Shown here: positions 1 to 9,507 of the stretch, one piece after another | Layout: the number at the start of each line of letters is the position of its first letter | Numbering within the stretch: position 1 is the first letter of the stretch | Origin: JBGCFO01 sp045106955 | GTDB taxonomy: Bacteria > Pseudomonadota > Alphaproteobacteria > Rickettsiales > Rickettsiaceae | Length of the DNA stretch: 53,506 bases | Direction: 5' to 3' | Assembly (NCBI GenBank): GCA_045106955.1 | Contig: JBGCFO010000027.1 | Coordinates: forward strand, 1 to 53,506 | The notes under the pieces: model-generated | What the model was told of the DNA's origin: nothing | Database searches by the model: none | The model's input: the letters and a program-made list of their open reading frames with translations, nothing else | Position numbers and translations under genes: made by a program

Positions 1-136
1 AACATACAAGGCATAGGTCTCCAGTAAATTTTTTAGTACATGTATTAGCATGCATCAATGCGTATAACGTTAAAAAAATACTCAATTCTAAGGAAAGAAT
101 AGCAATATTAAATGAGCGCTTATCCTAAATTCGCAT
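1..136 (+). mobile_element. 3' end of an IS982-family insertion sequence (cut by window edge)
   Basis: This is the right-hand end of an insertion sequence whose body lies outside the window. It contains the transposase C-terminus and ends with an 18-bp terminal repeat at 119-136. The reverse complement of that repeat starts the second, deleted copy at 21669. Positions 78-137 are identical over 60 bp to 21922-21981, which fixes the element boundary at about 136. Family assignment rests on the transposase tail (RHRSPVNF followed by a short Ala/Tyr segment), which is typical of IS982-type DDE transposases. No target duplication can be tested because the left end is missing. Confidence 0.75.
3..128 (+). 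CDS. IS982-family transposase, C-terminal 41 codons (partial at window edge)
   Basis: An open frame enters from the left edge and ends with TAA at 126-128. The readable product starts HTRHRSPVNFLV, continues through a hydrophobic Ala/Cys/Tyr stretch, and ends ERIAILNERLS. The RHRSP..NF signature lies at the C-terminus of IS982-type transposases, after the last acidic residue of the DDE catalytic triad, so the catalytic core is outside the window. Whether the full copy is active cannot be judged here. The same last residues are encoded at the end of the deleted copy at 21.9 kb. Confidence 0.7.
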   Translation, partial: HTRHRSPVNFLVHVLACINAYNVKKILNSKERIAILNERLS

Positions 137-211
137 TAATAGGCAAAACTTGTATATTTTATTATTAGATAACAATTGTTAATAGATTAATTAATTTACA
201 TCGATCATATT

Positions 212-803
212 ATGAAACAAGGAAATTTTAGAATTTAGATCTTAGAGGAGATGAAATTCTAATAGCTCAATTATTTGTTGTGCCAAATTTTACAAATGCT
301 AGTTTAATAAATGTAACGCTTTCTCAAAAACAGATGAAAGTGTAAAATATAATGAAAAAGCAATCAAATTGAGCAAAGCTTATGCAAAAAAATCAAAATA
401 TACAATTCAGAAAATGGTAAACTTGAAAGTGTAATTAATATTAGAAAAAATCTTTGCCGCATTGATTGTAAACAGGATCATTATTCTAGAGCAATAGAAT
501 TAGAGCTTCATTCGTTTCCAGATTTCCTTTTTTCAAATACAAAAGAACTGACCAATAATGGAATAAGAGATCCATGTACTCTTCTATTTACCTTAAATTT
601 ATTACTTTTTCTCTCGATGAGACTAAACCATGACATGGTCATCCAATAGCATTTATATATTTAACATAGATAGAATAGGTGAAGATACCTCAGATCTGCA
701 TGATGATTATGATTATTTATATATAAAATATCTTGGGCTAAAGCTTCTTAAAAATAAGCAATACATCATTGGTTATCTAATAGCGCCTTTTTTTGATCTT
801 TAA
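212..803 (+). pseudogene. Frameshifted remnant of an unidentified protein-coding gene
   Basis: Coding-like sequence runs through this stretch but jumps between frames. Codons 244-345 read RGDEILIAQLFVVPNF and onward. A second frame then gives DESVKYNEKAIKLSKAY. A third (410-649) gives 79 codons including RIDCKQDHYSRAIELELHSF. A fourth (648-803) gives IFNIDRIGEDTSDLHDDYDY and ends at TAA inside the 3' end of topA on the other strand. A likely original start is the ATG at 212. At least three indels are needed to join the pieces into about 190 residues. I recognise no family. The position beside an insertion-sequence end suggests an inactivated accessory gene. Sequencing indels are an alternative, but neighbouring genes are intact. 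Confidence 0.55.
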
Positions 804-3210
804 GCATTTTATTGTCAATAATTTCAATAGCTTGAGCACGTGATAAATTTAAAGGATTGAATTTTTTTGGCACAGCAATAAATTTGTCTTTATATTTTAA
901 ATAAGGCCCAAATCTTCCTATGTTCAAAATCATATCAGATTTATCTTTATGTTTGCCTATTAAACTTGGTAATCGAATAAGTTTGACTGCAGTTTTAAAA
1001 TCTAAGTTGTCTTGCGAAATAAATGCAGGCAAAGATATGCGTTTAGGTTTTGATTGTTTAGATTTAGATTTTACAGTTTTGGTTTTAGCGCTAGATTGAG
1101 TTTTTGATTTATTTTTAGCAATAGATTTAACACTGTCTTTGGATGTAGATTTTTTATTGCTTTCATCTTCATCTTTAGATTCATCAGTTAAATCACCTAA
1201 TTGCAAATATAATCCATACGGGCCTTTTTTAAGATATATTTCTTTATTCGTTTCAGGGTCTAATCCAACAGATCTTGTTTGAAATTCTATATCAGCTTGA
1301 GCATCATTAGCACTTCCAATTATAGATTTTTTAAATGTGCATATAGGGTAATTCGAACATGCTAAAAATGATCCAAATTTACTCATCTTAAGACTTAAAA
1401 TACCATCTGAGCATTCCTTGCATTTACGACCAGACTCAACATCTTGGCCAAATAAAAAATGACTTAATTCATTTTCAACTCGTTCTATAACTTGAGCTAT
1501 ATTATACTGAGAAACATCTTTAACATTTTGATCAAAATCTTGCCAAAAAATTCTCAATAATTCCTTCCAATCTAGATCTCCATAAGCGACATCGTCTAAT
1601 CTTTTTTCTAGATTTGCTGTAAAATCATATTCGACATATTTTTTAAAAAATACTGTTAAAAAAATATTTAACAAACGCCCTGTATCTGACGGATGAAAGC
1701 GTTTTTTTTCTAATTTTACATATTTTCTATCTTGCAATACAGACAAGATAGAGGCGTATGTTGAAGGACGTCCAATTCCAAGTTCCTCGAGCTTTTTTAC
1801 TAAACTTGCTTCTGAATAACGTGGTGGAGGCTCTGTAAAATGCTGCCCTGGTTTAATATTATTCAGATCAACTTTTTCTTTTAAATTAAACTGTGGCAAT
1901 AAATTCTTTTCATCGTCTTTAACATCATCTATCCCTTCTTTGTATATTCTATAGAAACCGTCAAATGCTATGGTGGAACCTGTAGCACGAGCTATAAAAT
2001 CTTTGGAATGAATATCCACTACAACAAGATCGATCAGTGCATTCTCCATTTGAGATGCAATTGCCCTTTGCCAGATTAGTGTATATAAAGCATATTGATC
2101 CCTAGTTAACACATTTTTAACATATTCTGGCGTCAAATCAACATTAACAGGTCTAATAGCCTCATGAGCTTCTTGAGCATTCTTTGCTTTTGATTTATAA
2201 ATTCTAGGTTTAGTTGGACAATATTCCTTGCCAAATTTTTTGACTATCATATTGCGAATAGAACTAACTGCTTCTTTTGCAAGAGTGACTCCATCAGTTC
2301 TCATATAAGTAATTAATCCAACAGCTTCGTTGTCAATATCAATTCCTTCGTATAATTTTTGTGCAGTTGCCATTGTTCGTTTAGCGCTAAATGCAAGCTT
2401 ACGAGAAGCTTCTTGTTGCAAGGAAGATGTAATAAACGGAGCTACCGGTTGTCTTTTTTGTTGTTTTTTTTCAATTGTATGAATTGAAAATTCTTCTTTT
2501 TCTAAACGTTTTTCTAGCGATTTTGCTTGATCTTGGTTTGTTATAGAAAATTTCTTTAATTTAACTCCATCAACATGAGTGACAGTAGAAGTGAATTTGT
2601 CTTTTCTAGGTGTTGTCATATCTAATTTGATATCCCAATATTCTTGAGATTTAAAATTTTCAATCTCCACTTCCTTCTCGCAAATCAATCTTAGCGCAAC
2701 TGATTGCACGCGCCCAGCTGATCTACATCCTGGTAATTTTCTCCATAATAAAGGTGAAATGGTAAATCCAACAAGATAGTCTAGAGCTTGCCTTGATTGT
2801 TGCGATTGCACTAAATCAATATCTATATCTCTTGGGTTTTGCACGGCATGTATGACAGCAGATTTGGTAATTTCATTAAATGTAATTCTTTTTATAGGTG
2901 CTTTTGATTTAGAACTTTCATTGATTACCTGCGCTACATGCCAAGCTATTGATTCTCCCTCTCTATCTGGATCTGGAGCAAGATAAATTTCCTTTGCTTT
3001 AGTTACAGCTTTTAATATCTCGCCTACATGTTTATTGGATTTATCGATAATTGTATATTTCATCGCGAAATCATCTTGAGGAGAAACAGAGCCAACTTTA
3101 GATGGTAAAGCTCTGATATGACCAAAGGACGCAACTACATTGTAATCTTTACCAAGATATTTTGATAAAGTTTTAGATTTTGCTGGTGATTCAACTATAA
3201 CTAATTTCAT
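766..3210 (-). CDS. topA: DNA topoisomerase I
   Basis: Type IA topoisomerase that relaxes negative supercoils through a transient 5'-phosphotyrosine link. The TOPRIM domain opens the protein (VIVESPAKSKTL at residues 5-16, acidic motif APDPDREGE at 78-86). The catalytic tyrosine is Tyr302 in the ITYMRTDG motif. A single four-cysteine zinc-ribbon module lies near residues 620-650. After it comes a Lys/Ser-rich linker and C-terminal basic repeats, as in alphaproteobacterial enzymes. At 814 residues it is of normal length. It lies 7 nt downstream of dprA, the common dprA-topA order, so the two are probably cotranscribed. Its 3' end overlaps pseudogene remnants on the opposite strand. Confidence 0.97.
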   Translation of the reverse strand: MKLVIVESPAKSKTLSKYLGKDYNVVASFGHIRALPSKVGSVSPQDDFAMKYTIIDKSNKHVGEILKAVTKAKEIYLAPDPDREGESIAWHVAQVINESSKSKAPIKRITFNEITKSAVIHAVQNPRDIDIDLVQSQQSRQALDYLVGFTISPLLWRKLPGCRSAGRVQSVALRLICEKEVEIENFKSQEYWDIKLDMTTPRKDKFTSTVTHVDGVKLKKFSITNQDQAKSLEKRLEKEEFSIHTIEKKQQKRQPVAPFITSSLQQEASRKLAFSAKRTMATAQKLYEGIDIDNEAVGLITYMRTDGVTLAKEAVSSIRNMIVKKFGKEYCPTKPRIYKSKAKNAQEAHEAIRPVNVDLTPEYVKNVLTRDQYALYTLIWQRAIASQMENALIDLVVVDIHSKDFIARATGSTIAFDGFYRIYKEGIDDVKDDEKNLLPQFNLKEKVDLNNIKPGQHFTEPPPRYSEASLVKKLEELGIGRPSTYASILSVLQDRKYVKLEKKRFHPSDTGRLLNIFLTVFFKKYVEYDFTANLEKRLDDVAYGDLDWKELLRIFWQDFDQNVKDVSQYNIAQVIERVENELSHFLFGQDVESGRKCKECSDGILSLKMSKFGSFLACSNYPICTFKKSIIGSANDAQADIEFQTRSVGLDPETNKEIYLKKGPYGLYLQLGDLTDESKDEDESNKKSTSKDSVKSIAKNKSKTQSSAKTKTVKSKSKQSKPKRISLPAFISQDNLDFKTAVKLIRLPSLIGKHKDKSDMILNIGRFGPYLKYKDKFIAVPKKFNPLNLSRAQAIEIIDNKMLKDQKKALLDNQ

Positions 3211-3217
3211 ATATTTT

Positions 3218-4360
3218 TTAGTAAATTAATGCAATTTTATTTCCTGGGTATCTACTAATTTTTCCAGCCAATTCAAGCTCTAAAATAATAGTATATATTG
3301 TTTGCAATGGAAAGTTTGTGTAATTTATCATAGATTCAATGCTAATTGGAATTGATGACAGTAAATTTATACATTCTTTCCTCATTTGATTTGTAATAAT
3401 TAACCTATCATTATTCATATAAAACTGATTACTAGTCTTTTTAGATTCTTTTAAAGATTTTTGAAAATTATCGTAATTTGGTATACGATCCAAAATATCA
3501 TCTATTGATTCTAATAAATAAGCCCCTTCTTTAATTAGCTTATTAGTGCCCATGGATCTTGGATCCAATGGAAAACCTGGTACTGCAAATATATCACGAT
3601 TTTGTTCTAGTGCAAATCTAGCTGTAATTAAAGATCCTGATTTCAATCCAGCTTCAATCAGAACAGTTGCAATGGATAATCCAGAAATAATCCTATTACG
3701 TTGAGGAAAATGCTGCGCTAGTGGTTTTTTACCTATTGGAAGTTCTGATACAATTAAACCATATTCAGCAATTTGCTTATATAATTTTAAATTCTCTGGT
3801 GGATAAACATTGTCAATACCACCGGCAATAACAGCAATCGTTTTATTAACACTGGATTTGTGAGCTGCTGTATCTATTCCCCTTGCTAGGCCAGATACAA
3901 TAACGCAATCACGATCAGCGAGTTGTCTAGCAATCCTTGAGCTTAATTCTTGCCCGTTAATCGATGCATTACGCGCGCCAACTATTGCAATGGATTTATG
4001 ATGATTCAAAAGCTTTATATTGCCTTTGTAAGTTAATATTGGTGGAAAATCATATATTTCCAAAAGCAGCTTGGAATAATTAGACGATTGATAAGAAACT
4101 AAATAAGCATTTTCTTTAGCAAGCATGCTTAATTCTTTATCGATAACATTTTGAGATACTGGTTTAATTTTTTTCCCGCCGCGCTGAGAAAACTCTTCAA
4201 CATGTTCTAAAGCAGCATTGGCATTACCAAATAAATTAATTAGATCTATAAATGTTCTTGGACCAACATTTTCTGTACGAATAAGTCGTAAAATATCAAT
4301 GACATTTTGATCGTATTCATTATTGATGTGATGATTTCCAAATAACTGCGCTAACTCCAT
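3218..4360 (-). CDS. dprA: DNA processing protein DprA (DNA-protecting protein)
   Basis: DprA binds incoming single-stranded DNA and loads RecA during natural transformation. It is also kept in many bacteria with no known competence. A helix-hairpin-helix/SAM-like N-terminus covers about residues 15-70. The Rossmann-fold core shows the family motifs VGARNAS and VSGLARGIDTAAH, followed by QRNRIISGLS and the SGSLITA loop. A winged-helix C-terminal domain fills the last 70 residues. The length (380 aa) is typical. It sits 46 nt downstream of the peroxiredoxin gene and 7 nt upstream of topA on the same strand. Confidence 0.95.
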   Translation of the reverse strand: MELAQLFGNHHINNEYDQNVIDILRLIRTENVGPRTFIDLINLFGNANAALEHVEEFSQRGGKKIKPVSQNVIDKELSMLAKENAYLVSYQSSNYSKLLLEIYDFPPILTYKGNIKLLNHHKSIAIVGARNASINGQELSSRIARQLADRDCVIVSGLARGIDTAAHKSSVNKTIAVIAGGIDNVYPPENLKLYKQIAEYGLIVSELPIGKKPLAQHFPQRNRIISGLSIATVLIEAGLKSGSLITARFALEQNRDIFAVPGFPLDPRSMGTNKLIKEGAYLLESIDDILDRIPNYDNFQKSLKESKKTSNQFYMNNDRLIITNQMRKECINLLSSIPISIESMINYTNFPLQTIYTIILELELAGKISRYPGNKIALIY

Positions 4361-4406
4361 TAATGTATCAACTTAACTATATTACCCTTTAGTTCTTAAC
4401 TTTGGA

Positions 4407-5009
4407 TTATAGATCTTCGGCATTAGAAGCTAAGTAATCAGCAACTCCTTTACTCGAAGGATTCATTGCATCTTTGCCTTTGGCCCAACCAGCTGGACAA
4501 ACATCGCCATGAAGATCATGAAATTGAATAGCATCTATTACGCGTAAAGTTTCATCTACATTTCGACCAATTGGTAAGTCATTGATATATATATGGCGTA
4601 GTACAAAATTATTATCGATGATAAATGTACCACGTAAACTAACTCCATCCTCAGTTAAGACATTGTAATCACTAGCAATTTGCTTTTTTATATCTGAAAT
4701 CATTGGTATTTGAACATTGCCAACTCCTCCATCTTCATGCCTTGTATTTTTCCATGCTAAATGCGAAAAATGAGAATCAACACTTACAGCGATTATTTTT
4801 GCATTTTTTTCTGTGAATTCTCCTATGCGATTGTTAAATGCGATGATTTCAGATGGGCATACAAAGGTAAAATTTAATGGGTAAAAGAATATCACGCCAT
4901 AGCACCCTTTAATGTATTGCCTCAAGTGAAAATTATTTGAAATAGAATTATCAGGCATAATTGCCTTTGTTGTAAAATCTGAAGCTTCCTTGCCTATAAA
5001 CACTGTCAT
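4407..5009 (-). CDS. Typical 2-Cys peroxiredoxin (AhpC/Prx1 type)
   Basis: Thiol peroxidase that reduces H2O2, organic peroxides and peroxynitrite. The peroxidatic cysteine is Cys51 in YPLNFTFVCPSEI; the usual Asp is replaced by Asn in this motif. The resolving cysteine is Cys171 in GDVCPAGWAKG. Both cysteines are present, so a reductant-recycled dimer is expected; thioredoxin (8388-8705) is a plausible reductant. The 200-aa length and the C-terminal YLA-type tail match the Prx1/AhpC subfamily rather than BCP. It is the first gene of the minus-strand run prx-dprA-topA. Its promoter should lie in the 253-nt divergent region shared with the oxidase subunit III gene. Confidence 0.93.
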   Translation of the reverse strand: MTVFIGKEASDFTTKAIMPDNSISNNFHLRQYIKGCYGVIFFYPLNFTFVCPSEIIAFNNRIGEFTEKNAKIIAVSVDSHFSHLAWKNTRHEDGGVGNVQIPMISDIKKQIASDYNVLTEDGVSLRGTFIIDNNFVLRHIYINDLPIGRNVDETLRVIDAIQFHDLHGDVCPAGWAKGKDAMNPSSKGVADYLASNAEDL

Positions 5010-5228
5010 ACGTTAAACCTTAAAACAAATTAATCATAATATGAATAAATACATTAGACTGATGTGATTGTAAACTATAAAATTAATAACAATCATATTA
5101 AATTTGCAATTAAGCATGTAATTTTAATTATTATTTTAAGCATCTTCGTATAAAATTTTTGCTCTTTATCTATGATTAAAATGTAGTTTTAGAAAAACCA
5201 ATCTTTAACAAAATTGTTTATTTTGATA

Positions 5229-5237
5229 TGATATAAT
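5229..5237 (+). promoter_or_regulatory. Extended -10 promoter for cytochrome oxidase subunit III
   Basis: The sequence TGATATAAT gives a perfect TATAAT preceded by a TGn extension, 25 nt before the ATG at 5263. No good -35 hexamer is spaced at 16-18 nt, which is normal for extended -10 promoters. This is a sequence match only. Confidence 0.5.
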
Positions 5238-5262
5238 TAGATTTCAATAAAAAGAACTTAAT

Positions 5263-6081
5263 ATGAATAATGCAAAAACTCATCCATTTCATTTGGTAGA
5301 CCCAAGCTGCTGGCCTATTTTAACATCGCTTTCGTTGATATTTGTACCAATCGGTGGAGTAATGATGATGCATGAATATATCTATGGCCCATATGTTTGT
5401 GCGCTTGGAGTATCATTGTTGTTATTTTGCCTATATTCTTGGTGGAAAGATGTAATACATGAAGCCTTAGTTGATAAAAATCATAACTATACAGTTCGAA
5501 GAGGTATCAAAATAGGAATGGTATTATTTATAGCTTCAGAAGTAATGTTTTTCTTTGTATTTTTTTGGTCATTTTTTAAAGCTCGCCTATTTCCTATGGG
5601 GGCATTAGATGGATTATGGGTTGTATCTGATGGTAGATGGCCACCATCTGGTATTGAATTTGTTGATCCATGGCATATACCATTATTCAATACTCTTGTA
5701 TTATCTCTATCTTCTACCACAGTAAATTGGGCAAGTTATGCATTAGCTCATAATAAACAAAAACAAACATCTAGAGCATTAGCAATTACAATTCTACTTG
5801 GTATATTATTTGTTGGTATGCAGGCATATGAATATCATCACGCAAGCTTTAATATAGACGATGGAATTTATGCAGCTAATTTTTATCTAGTTACAGGTTT
5901 TCATGGTTTCCATGTAATTATCGGAGTGTTGTTTTTGAGTATCTGCTATTTTAGATCTCTTAAAGGTCATTTTCGTAATGGAAATAGCTATTTAGGATTT
6001 GAATTAGCAGCTTGGTATTGGAATTTTGTAGATATAGTTTGGATATTACTGTTTATTTTAATATATATACTCGGTAGTTAA
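5263..6081 (+). CDS. ctaE: Cytochrome c oxidase subunit III
   Basis: Integral membrane subunit of the aa3-type terminal oxidase. The protein starts with the HPFHLVDPSCWPI segment typical of the family. It has seven hydrophobic segments, the SEVMFFFVFFW segment carrying the conserved buried glutamate, the GFHGFHVIIG helix, and the terminal AAWYWNFVDIVWI motif. The length (272 aa) is normal. It stands alone between minus-strand genes; subunits I and II and the assembly factor are not in the window. It supports an aerobic, respiring organism. Confidence 0.97.
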   Translation: MNNAKTHPFHLVDPSCWPILTSLSLIFVPIGGVMMMHEYIYGPYVCALGVSLLLFCLYSWWKDVIHEALVDKNHNYTVRRGIKIGMVLFIASEVMFFFVFFWSFFKARLFPMGALDGLWVVSDGRWPPSGIEFVDPWHIPLFNTLVLSLSSTTVNWASYALAHNKQKQTSRALAITILLGILFVGMQAYEYHHASFNIDDGIYAANFYLVTGFHGFHVIIGVLFLSICYFRSLKGHFRNGNSYLGFELAAWYWNFVDIVWILLFILIYILGS

Positions 6082-6109
6082 ACTTTGCAAATTGTTTGAT
6101 TGAATGGGG

Positions 6110-7897
6110 TTAACTTATCAATATATTGACGATATTTTTAGCAAGAGGCGCGGCCGCTTTGGAGCCACTTCCGCCATGAGGAGCAAATACCGTTACACTG
6201 TATTTTGGATTATCATACGGAGCAAATCCTATAAAAACTCCGTGATTACGTTGTTTCCAAGGAATAGAAGATCTACTTAAATCATCATCTCGAGATTTTT
6301 TTGATTGCACTTGAGCTGTACCAGTCTTTCCAGCAAGTATTCCGCCTGTGACCCTACTGGAATAGGCTGTGCCCTTTGCAGAATTAACTGCATTATACAT
6401 TGATCTGCGTATAATATCGAAATGTTCGGATGCAATATCAGATTCTACATATACAGCTCTTTGATCTTTTTGATTATTTTGTGCTATCTTTGGCCTATAT
6501 AATTTACCTTGCGTTGCTATTGCAGTTACAAAACGCGCAAGTTGTATAGGAGTTACAGATATAGCGCCTTGCCCTATAGATATATTCAAAGTATCAGCTA
6601 AATTCCATTTTTCTTTAAATTTTTCTTGTTTCCATGATATAGATGGTATAAAGCCAGCAACTTCGCCCGGTAGGTCGGCATATGTAATAGATCCAAATCC
6701 TAATTGACTTGCGGTATCTAGTATTATTTCGGCTCCAATCATTTTTGCAATAGCAAATACATAAGAATTACAAGAGCGCTCAATTGCCTCTATCATATTA
6801 ATTGCACCATGCCCAAATCTACTTGCGCAATGAAAATATTTATTGCCAAGGGCAGATTGTGAAGTGCAACGAATAATTGTATCATGTGAAATACCAAGTT
6901 TTAGAGCTGCAATAAACGTTACTAATTTAAACACAGATCCAGGGCTGTAAGAGGACTGCACAGCATGATTTAACATTGGCTTATGTGGATTATTAATCAA
7001 ATCAGACCAATATTGTTTAGACAATTTATTAAATTGATTTGGGTCAAAATTTGGCGTTGATGCTAGCGCTAATATTTTGCCATTTGAGCAATCCATAACG
7101 ATTGCAGATGCAATCTGATTATTCAAACTTTGCATAATGCGAGACTGCAAATTAATATCAATATTAAGATGTAGATCAGAACCTTTTTGGCTTTTCTGCG
7201 TGTATATTTCTCGTATTTGCTTCCCCATGGCATTAACTTCAATTTCCTTATATCCGCATTTACCTCTTAATTGATCTTCATAATATTTTTCTATTCCACA
7301 TTTGCCGATTATAAGATTATCATGAGCAATATTAGGGCTAGCCATCTCTTGTTTATTAAGTTTACCTACGTAACCAAGTAGATGAGATGAAATAGACGCA
7401 AATGGATAAAGTCGTTTATACATTTTTTGAATAAAACAATTAGGTAATTGATAAATGCGCTCTTCAATAATTGACATTTGCTTCCAATTAATATCATCTA
7501 GCAATAATACAGGCCTATATTTTAAACCATTGTCTATATTGTAATTCATAGCGCTAATAGTATCTGGTTTTAAATCAAGCAATTCAGCGATTATAGATAA
7601 TTCTGAGTTATAGGATGATGAATTGGATCCAGCGTTCTTATTAATAAACAAGCTGAAGCAAGATTTGTTTGTAGCAACGGCATTGCCCATTACATCATAA
7701 ATATTGCCACGATCAGGCTGCAATATAATGAATGTAATTCGGTTTTTATCGGATAACATCTTATATTCCATGCCTTTGATTAATTGCATATAAGATGTTT
7801 TAGCAAACAATGCAGATAATAAACCTAATTGACCACCGAGTACAAAAAATGCTCTACGGGACATTAATTCTTTACGTTGATTTTTTTTTACAGGCAT
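6110..7897 (-). CDS. mrdA: Penicillin-binding protein 2 (elongasome DD-transpeptidase)
   Basis: Class B penicillin-binding protein that cross-links peptidoglycan for lateral growth with RodA, MreC and MreD. A single N-terminal membrane anchor covers about residues 17-35. The dimerisation domain starts near PDRGNIYD (61-68). The transpeptidase active site has SxxK at Ser321-Lys324 (SVFK), SxN at Ser375-Asn377 and KTG at 524-526. All catalytic motifs are intact. The length (595 aa) is standard. The start overlaps the end of mreD by 26 nt, so the two are translationally linked. Its presence implies that this organism keeps a peptidoglycan elongation machine. Confidence 0.96.
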   Translation of the reverse strand: MPVKKNQRKELMSRRAFFVLGGQLGLLSALFAKTSYMQLIKGMEYKMLSDKNRITFIILQPDRGNIYDVMGNAVATNKSCFSLFINKNAGSNSSSYNSELSIIAELLDLKPDTISAMNYNIDNGLKYRPVLLLDDINWKQMSIIEERIYQLPNCFIQKMYKRLYPFASISSHLLGYVGKLNKQEMASPNIAHDNLIIGKCGIEKYYEDQLRGKCGYKEIEVNAMGKQIREIYTQKSQKGSDLHLNIDINLQSRIMQSLNNQIASAIVMDCSNGKILALASTPNFDPNQFNKLSKQYWSDLINNPHKPMLNHAVQSSYSPGSVFKLVTFIAALKLGISHDTIIRCTSQSALGNKYFHCASRFGHGAINMIEAIERSCNSYVFAIAKMIGAEIILDTASQLGFGSITYADLPGEVAGFIPSISWKQEKFKEKWNLADTLNISIGQGAISVTPIQLARFVTAIATQGKLYRPKIAQNNQKDQRAVYVESDIASEHFDIIRRSMYNAVNSAKGTAYSSRVTGGILAGKTGTAQVQSKKSRDDDLSRSSIPWKQRNHGVFIGFAPYDNPKYSVTVFAPHGGSGSKAAAPLAKNIVNILIS

Positions 7898-8384
7898 AAT
7901 GCGCTATATTATCTAAAATCATTTGAAAAATTGGATAGGAGAGTGTAGTTATTATATATTCTAATAATAACAGTTGACAGTCGATTTGCCCTAAGCAATT
8001 AAAATAATTAATCACACATATAATTGATAATACAAAAAGCGTATAAATACAGAATAATATATATCGCACTAAAAAACTTTGATTGTTTTTAATTATAAGC
8101 GATTTGATCGCTCCCAATAATAAGCATGATAAATATAATGATAGGATACTTGTACCAAGAGATAAGTCATTCAATTGATCATTAAATCCTCCAACAATGA
8201 AAATATAAAACATATTCATTCCATCATATGTGAATAAATAATAAATAATCATAATTGCAAACAGAGGGAAGATTAAACTATTATCTAATCCTAAATAAAA
8301 AGCTGTAGATGGCAAGAGTAAAATCCATATAAAGCATATTACAACCAAACAATTTATTAGCAAACGTTTTATATGGTAAAACAT
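7872..8384 (-). CDS. mreD: Rod shape-determining protein MreD (probable)
   Basis: A small, very hydrophobic protein (170 aa) with about five membrane segments. It is assigned mainly by size, topology and its place directly before mrdA, with a 26-nt overlap. A polar motif after the third membrane segment (GGFNDQLNDLSLGTSILSL) fits the conserved MreD pattern of a short acidic/Gly loop (usually G.l.D...g.plG...l). MreD links MreB filaments to PBP2 and RodA in the inner membrane. MreB and MreC are not adjacent. It lies 3 nt downstream of trxA. Confidence 0.8.
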   Translation of the reverse strand: MFYHIKRLLINCLVVICFIWILLLPSTAFYLGLDNSLIFPLFAIMIIYYLFTYDGMNMFYIFIVGGFNDQLNDLSLGTSILSLYLSCLLLGAIKSLIIKNNQSFLVRYILFCIYTLFVLSIICVINYFNCLGQIDCQLLLLEYIITTLSYPIFQMILDNIAHYACKKKST

Positions 8385-8387
8385 ATA

Positions 8388-8705
8388 TTATGCAATTGAC
8401 GAATCAATCCAATCTTGCAATATTTCCTTTGTATGCAGACCCATTTTACTTGCAACTTGCCTTCCTTTATGAAATATAAGTAAAGTTGGTATGCCTCTTA
8501 CTCCAAATTGTGATGGAGTGTTAGGATTATGGTCAATATTAATCTTGACTATTTTAACCTTACCATCTAGATCCTTGCTTAACTGATCTAAAATTGGAGC
8601 AATCATCTTGCATGGACCACACCAACTTGCCCAAAAATCTACAACAACCGGGATCTCAGATTCTAACACCTGACTTTTAAATTGATCATCGCTAACTTCT
8701 ATCAT
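8388..8705 (-). CDS. trxA: Thioredoxin
   Basis: Cytoplasmic thiol-disulfide oxidoreductase. The WASWCGPCK active site carries Cys29 and Cys32. The cis-proline lies in RGIPTLLIF and the fold is complete at 105 aa. There is no signal peptide. It sits between fliP and mreD on the same strand, with 61 nt to fliP and 3 nt to mreD. It could serve the peroxiredoxin at 4407-5009 among other clients. Confidence 0.97.
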   Translation of the reverse strand: MIEVSDDQFKSQVLESEIPVVVDFWASWCGPCKMIAPILDQLSKDLDGKVKIVKINIDHNPNTPSQFGVRGIPTLLIFHKGRQVASKMGLHTKEILQDWIDSSIA

Positions 8706-8766
8706 AATTAATCGTCACCTTAATAAATAAATAATATTGTAAAATTAGAGTATTACGCTACAAAAA

Positions 8767-9507
8767 TCAAGTGCCAAAGCTTTGCACTAGGCTACCAGCT
8801 AGCAAATACCAGCCATCGATTAACACGAAGAAGATAATCTTAAATGGTAGCGCGATCATCACTGGAGGCATCATCATCATTCCCATCGCCATCAATACAG
8901 ATGCTACAACTATGTCAATAATAATGAATGGCAAAAATATCAAGAACCCTATCTCAAAACCTTTTCGTAATTCACTAATCATAAATGATGGTACAACGAC
9001 TTTTAATGGTACACTATCTATTTCATCTGTAATGTGAATTTTCGCAATACTGCTAAACAAATCTATATCTTTTTTTCTGGTCTGAGCAAGCATGAACTTT
9101 TTAAATGGCTTAACAATGATATGCAAAGCCTCATCTTCTGTAATAACTTCGTTTAACATTGGCTGCAAGCCATCTGTATAAGCTTCCTCAAATGTTGGGT
9201 ACATTATAAACAATGTGAGGAACAATGCTAAGCTTACCATCATTTGATTAGGAGGAGATTGTTGTAATCCAATTGCTGTTCTTGCGATGGACAGAACTAT
9301 AACTATTCTAACAAAAGAAGTTGTCATAATTAATATTGATGGAGCTAAGCCAAAAATAGTAATCAATGCAAAAAGCTGCAATACACGACCTGAGAGAGAA
9401 GTATTAGATATTATATTTTCTACATCTCCAAGAAACGATGAATCTGCTAACGCTTGAGGCGCAAGAGCGAACAGTAACAATAGCAATAATGGTTTAAACA
9501 GTTTCAT
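8767..9507 (-). CDS. fliP: Flagellar type III export gate protein FliP
   Basis: Core component of the FliPQR export gate in the flagellar basal body. An N-terminal signal peptide is cut after about Ala21 (ALA|D). The family motifs TSFVRIVIVLSIARTAIGLQQSPPNQ (about residues 62-87) and the C-terminal MGMMMMPPVMIALPFKIIFF are clear. At 246 aa it is full length. Its start overlaps the end of fliO by 14 nt. fliQ and fliR are not in this window. Confidence 0.97.
   Translation of the reverse strand: MKLFKPLLLLLLFALAPQALADSSFLGDVENIISNTSLSGRVLQLFALITIFGLAPSILIMTTSFVRIVIVLSIARTAIGLQQSPPNQMMVSLALFLTLFIMYPTFEEAYTDGLQPMLNEVITEDEALHIIVKPFKKFMLAQTRKKDIDLFSSIAKIHITDEIDSVPLKVVVPSFMISELRKGFEIGFLIFLPFIIIDIVVASVLMAMGMMMMPPVMIALPFKIIFFVLIDGWYLLAGSLVQSFGT

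Noticed and set aside
5487..5720. Minus-strand ORF inside the oxidase subunit III gene
   Set aside because: Antisense shadow of a strongly conserved gene; no recognisable protein features.
8771..9037. Plus-strand ORF of 88 codons inside fliP
   Set aside because: It lies wholly antisense to a clear fliP with conserved motifs, and its own translation shows no domain or ribosome site.
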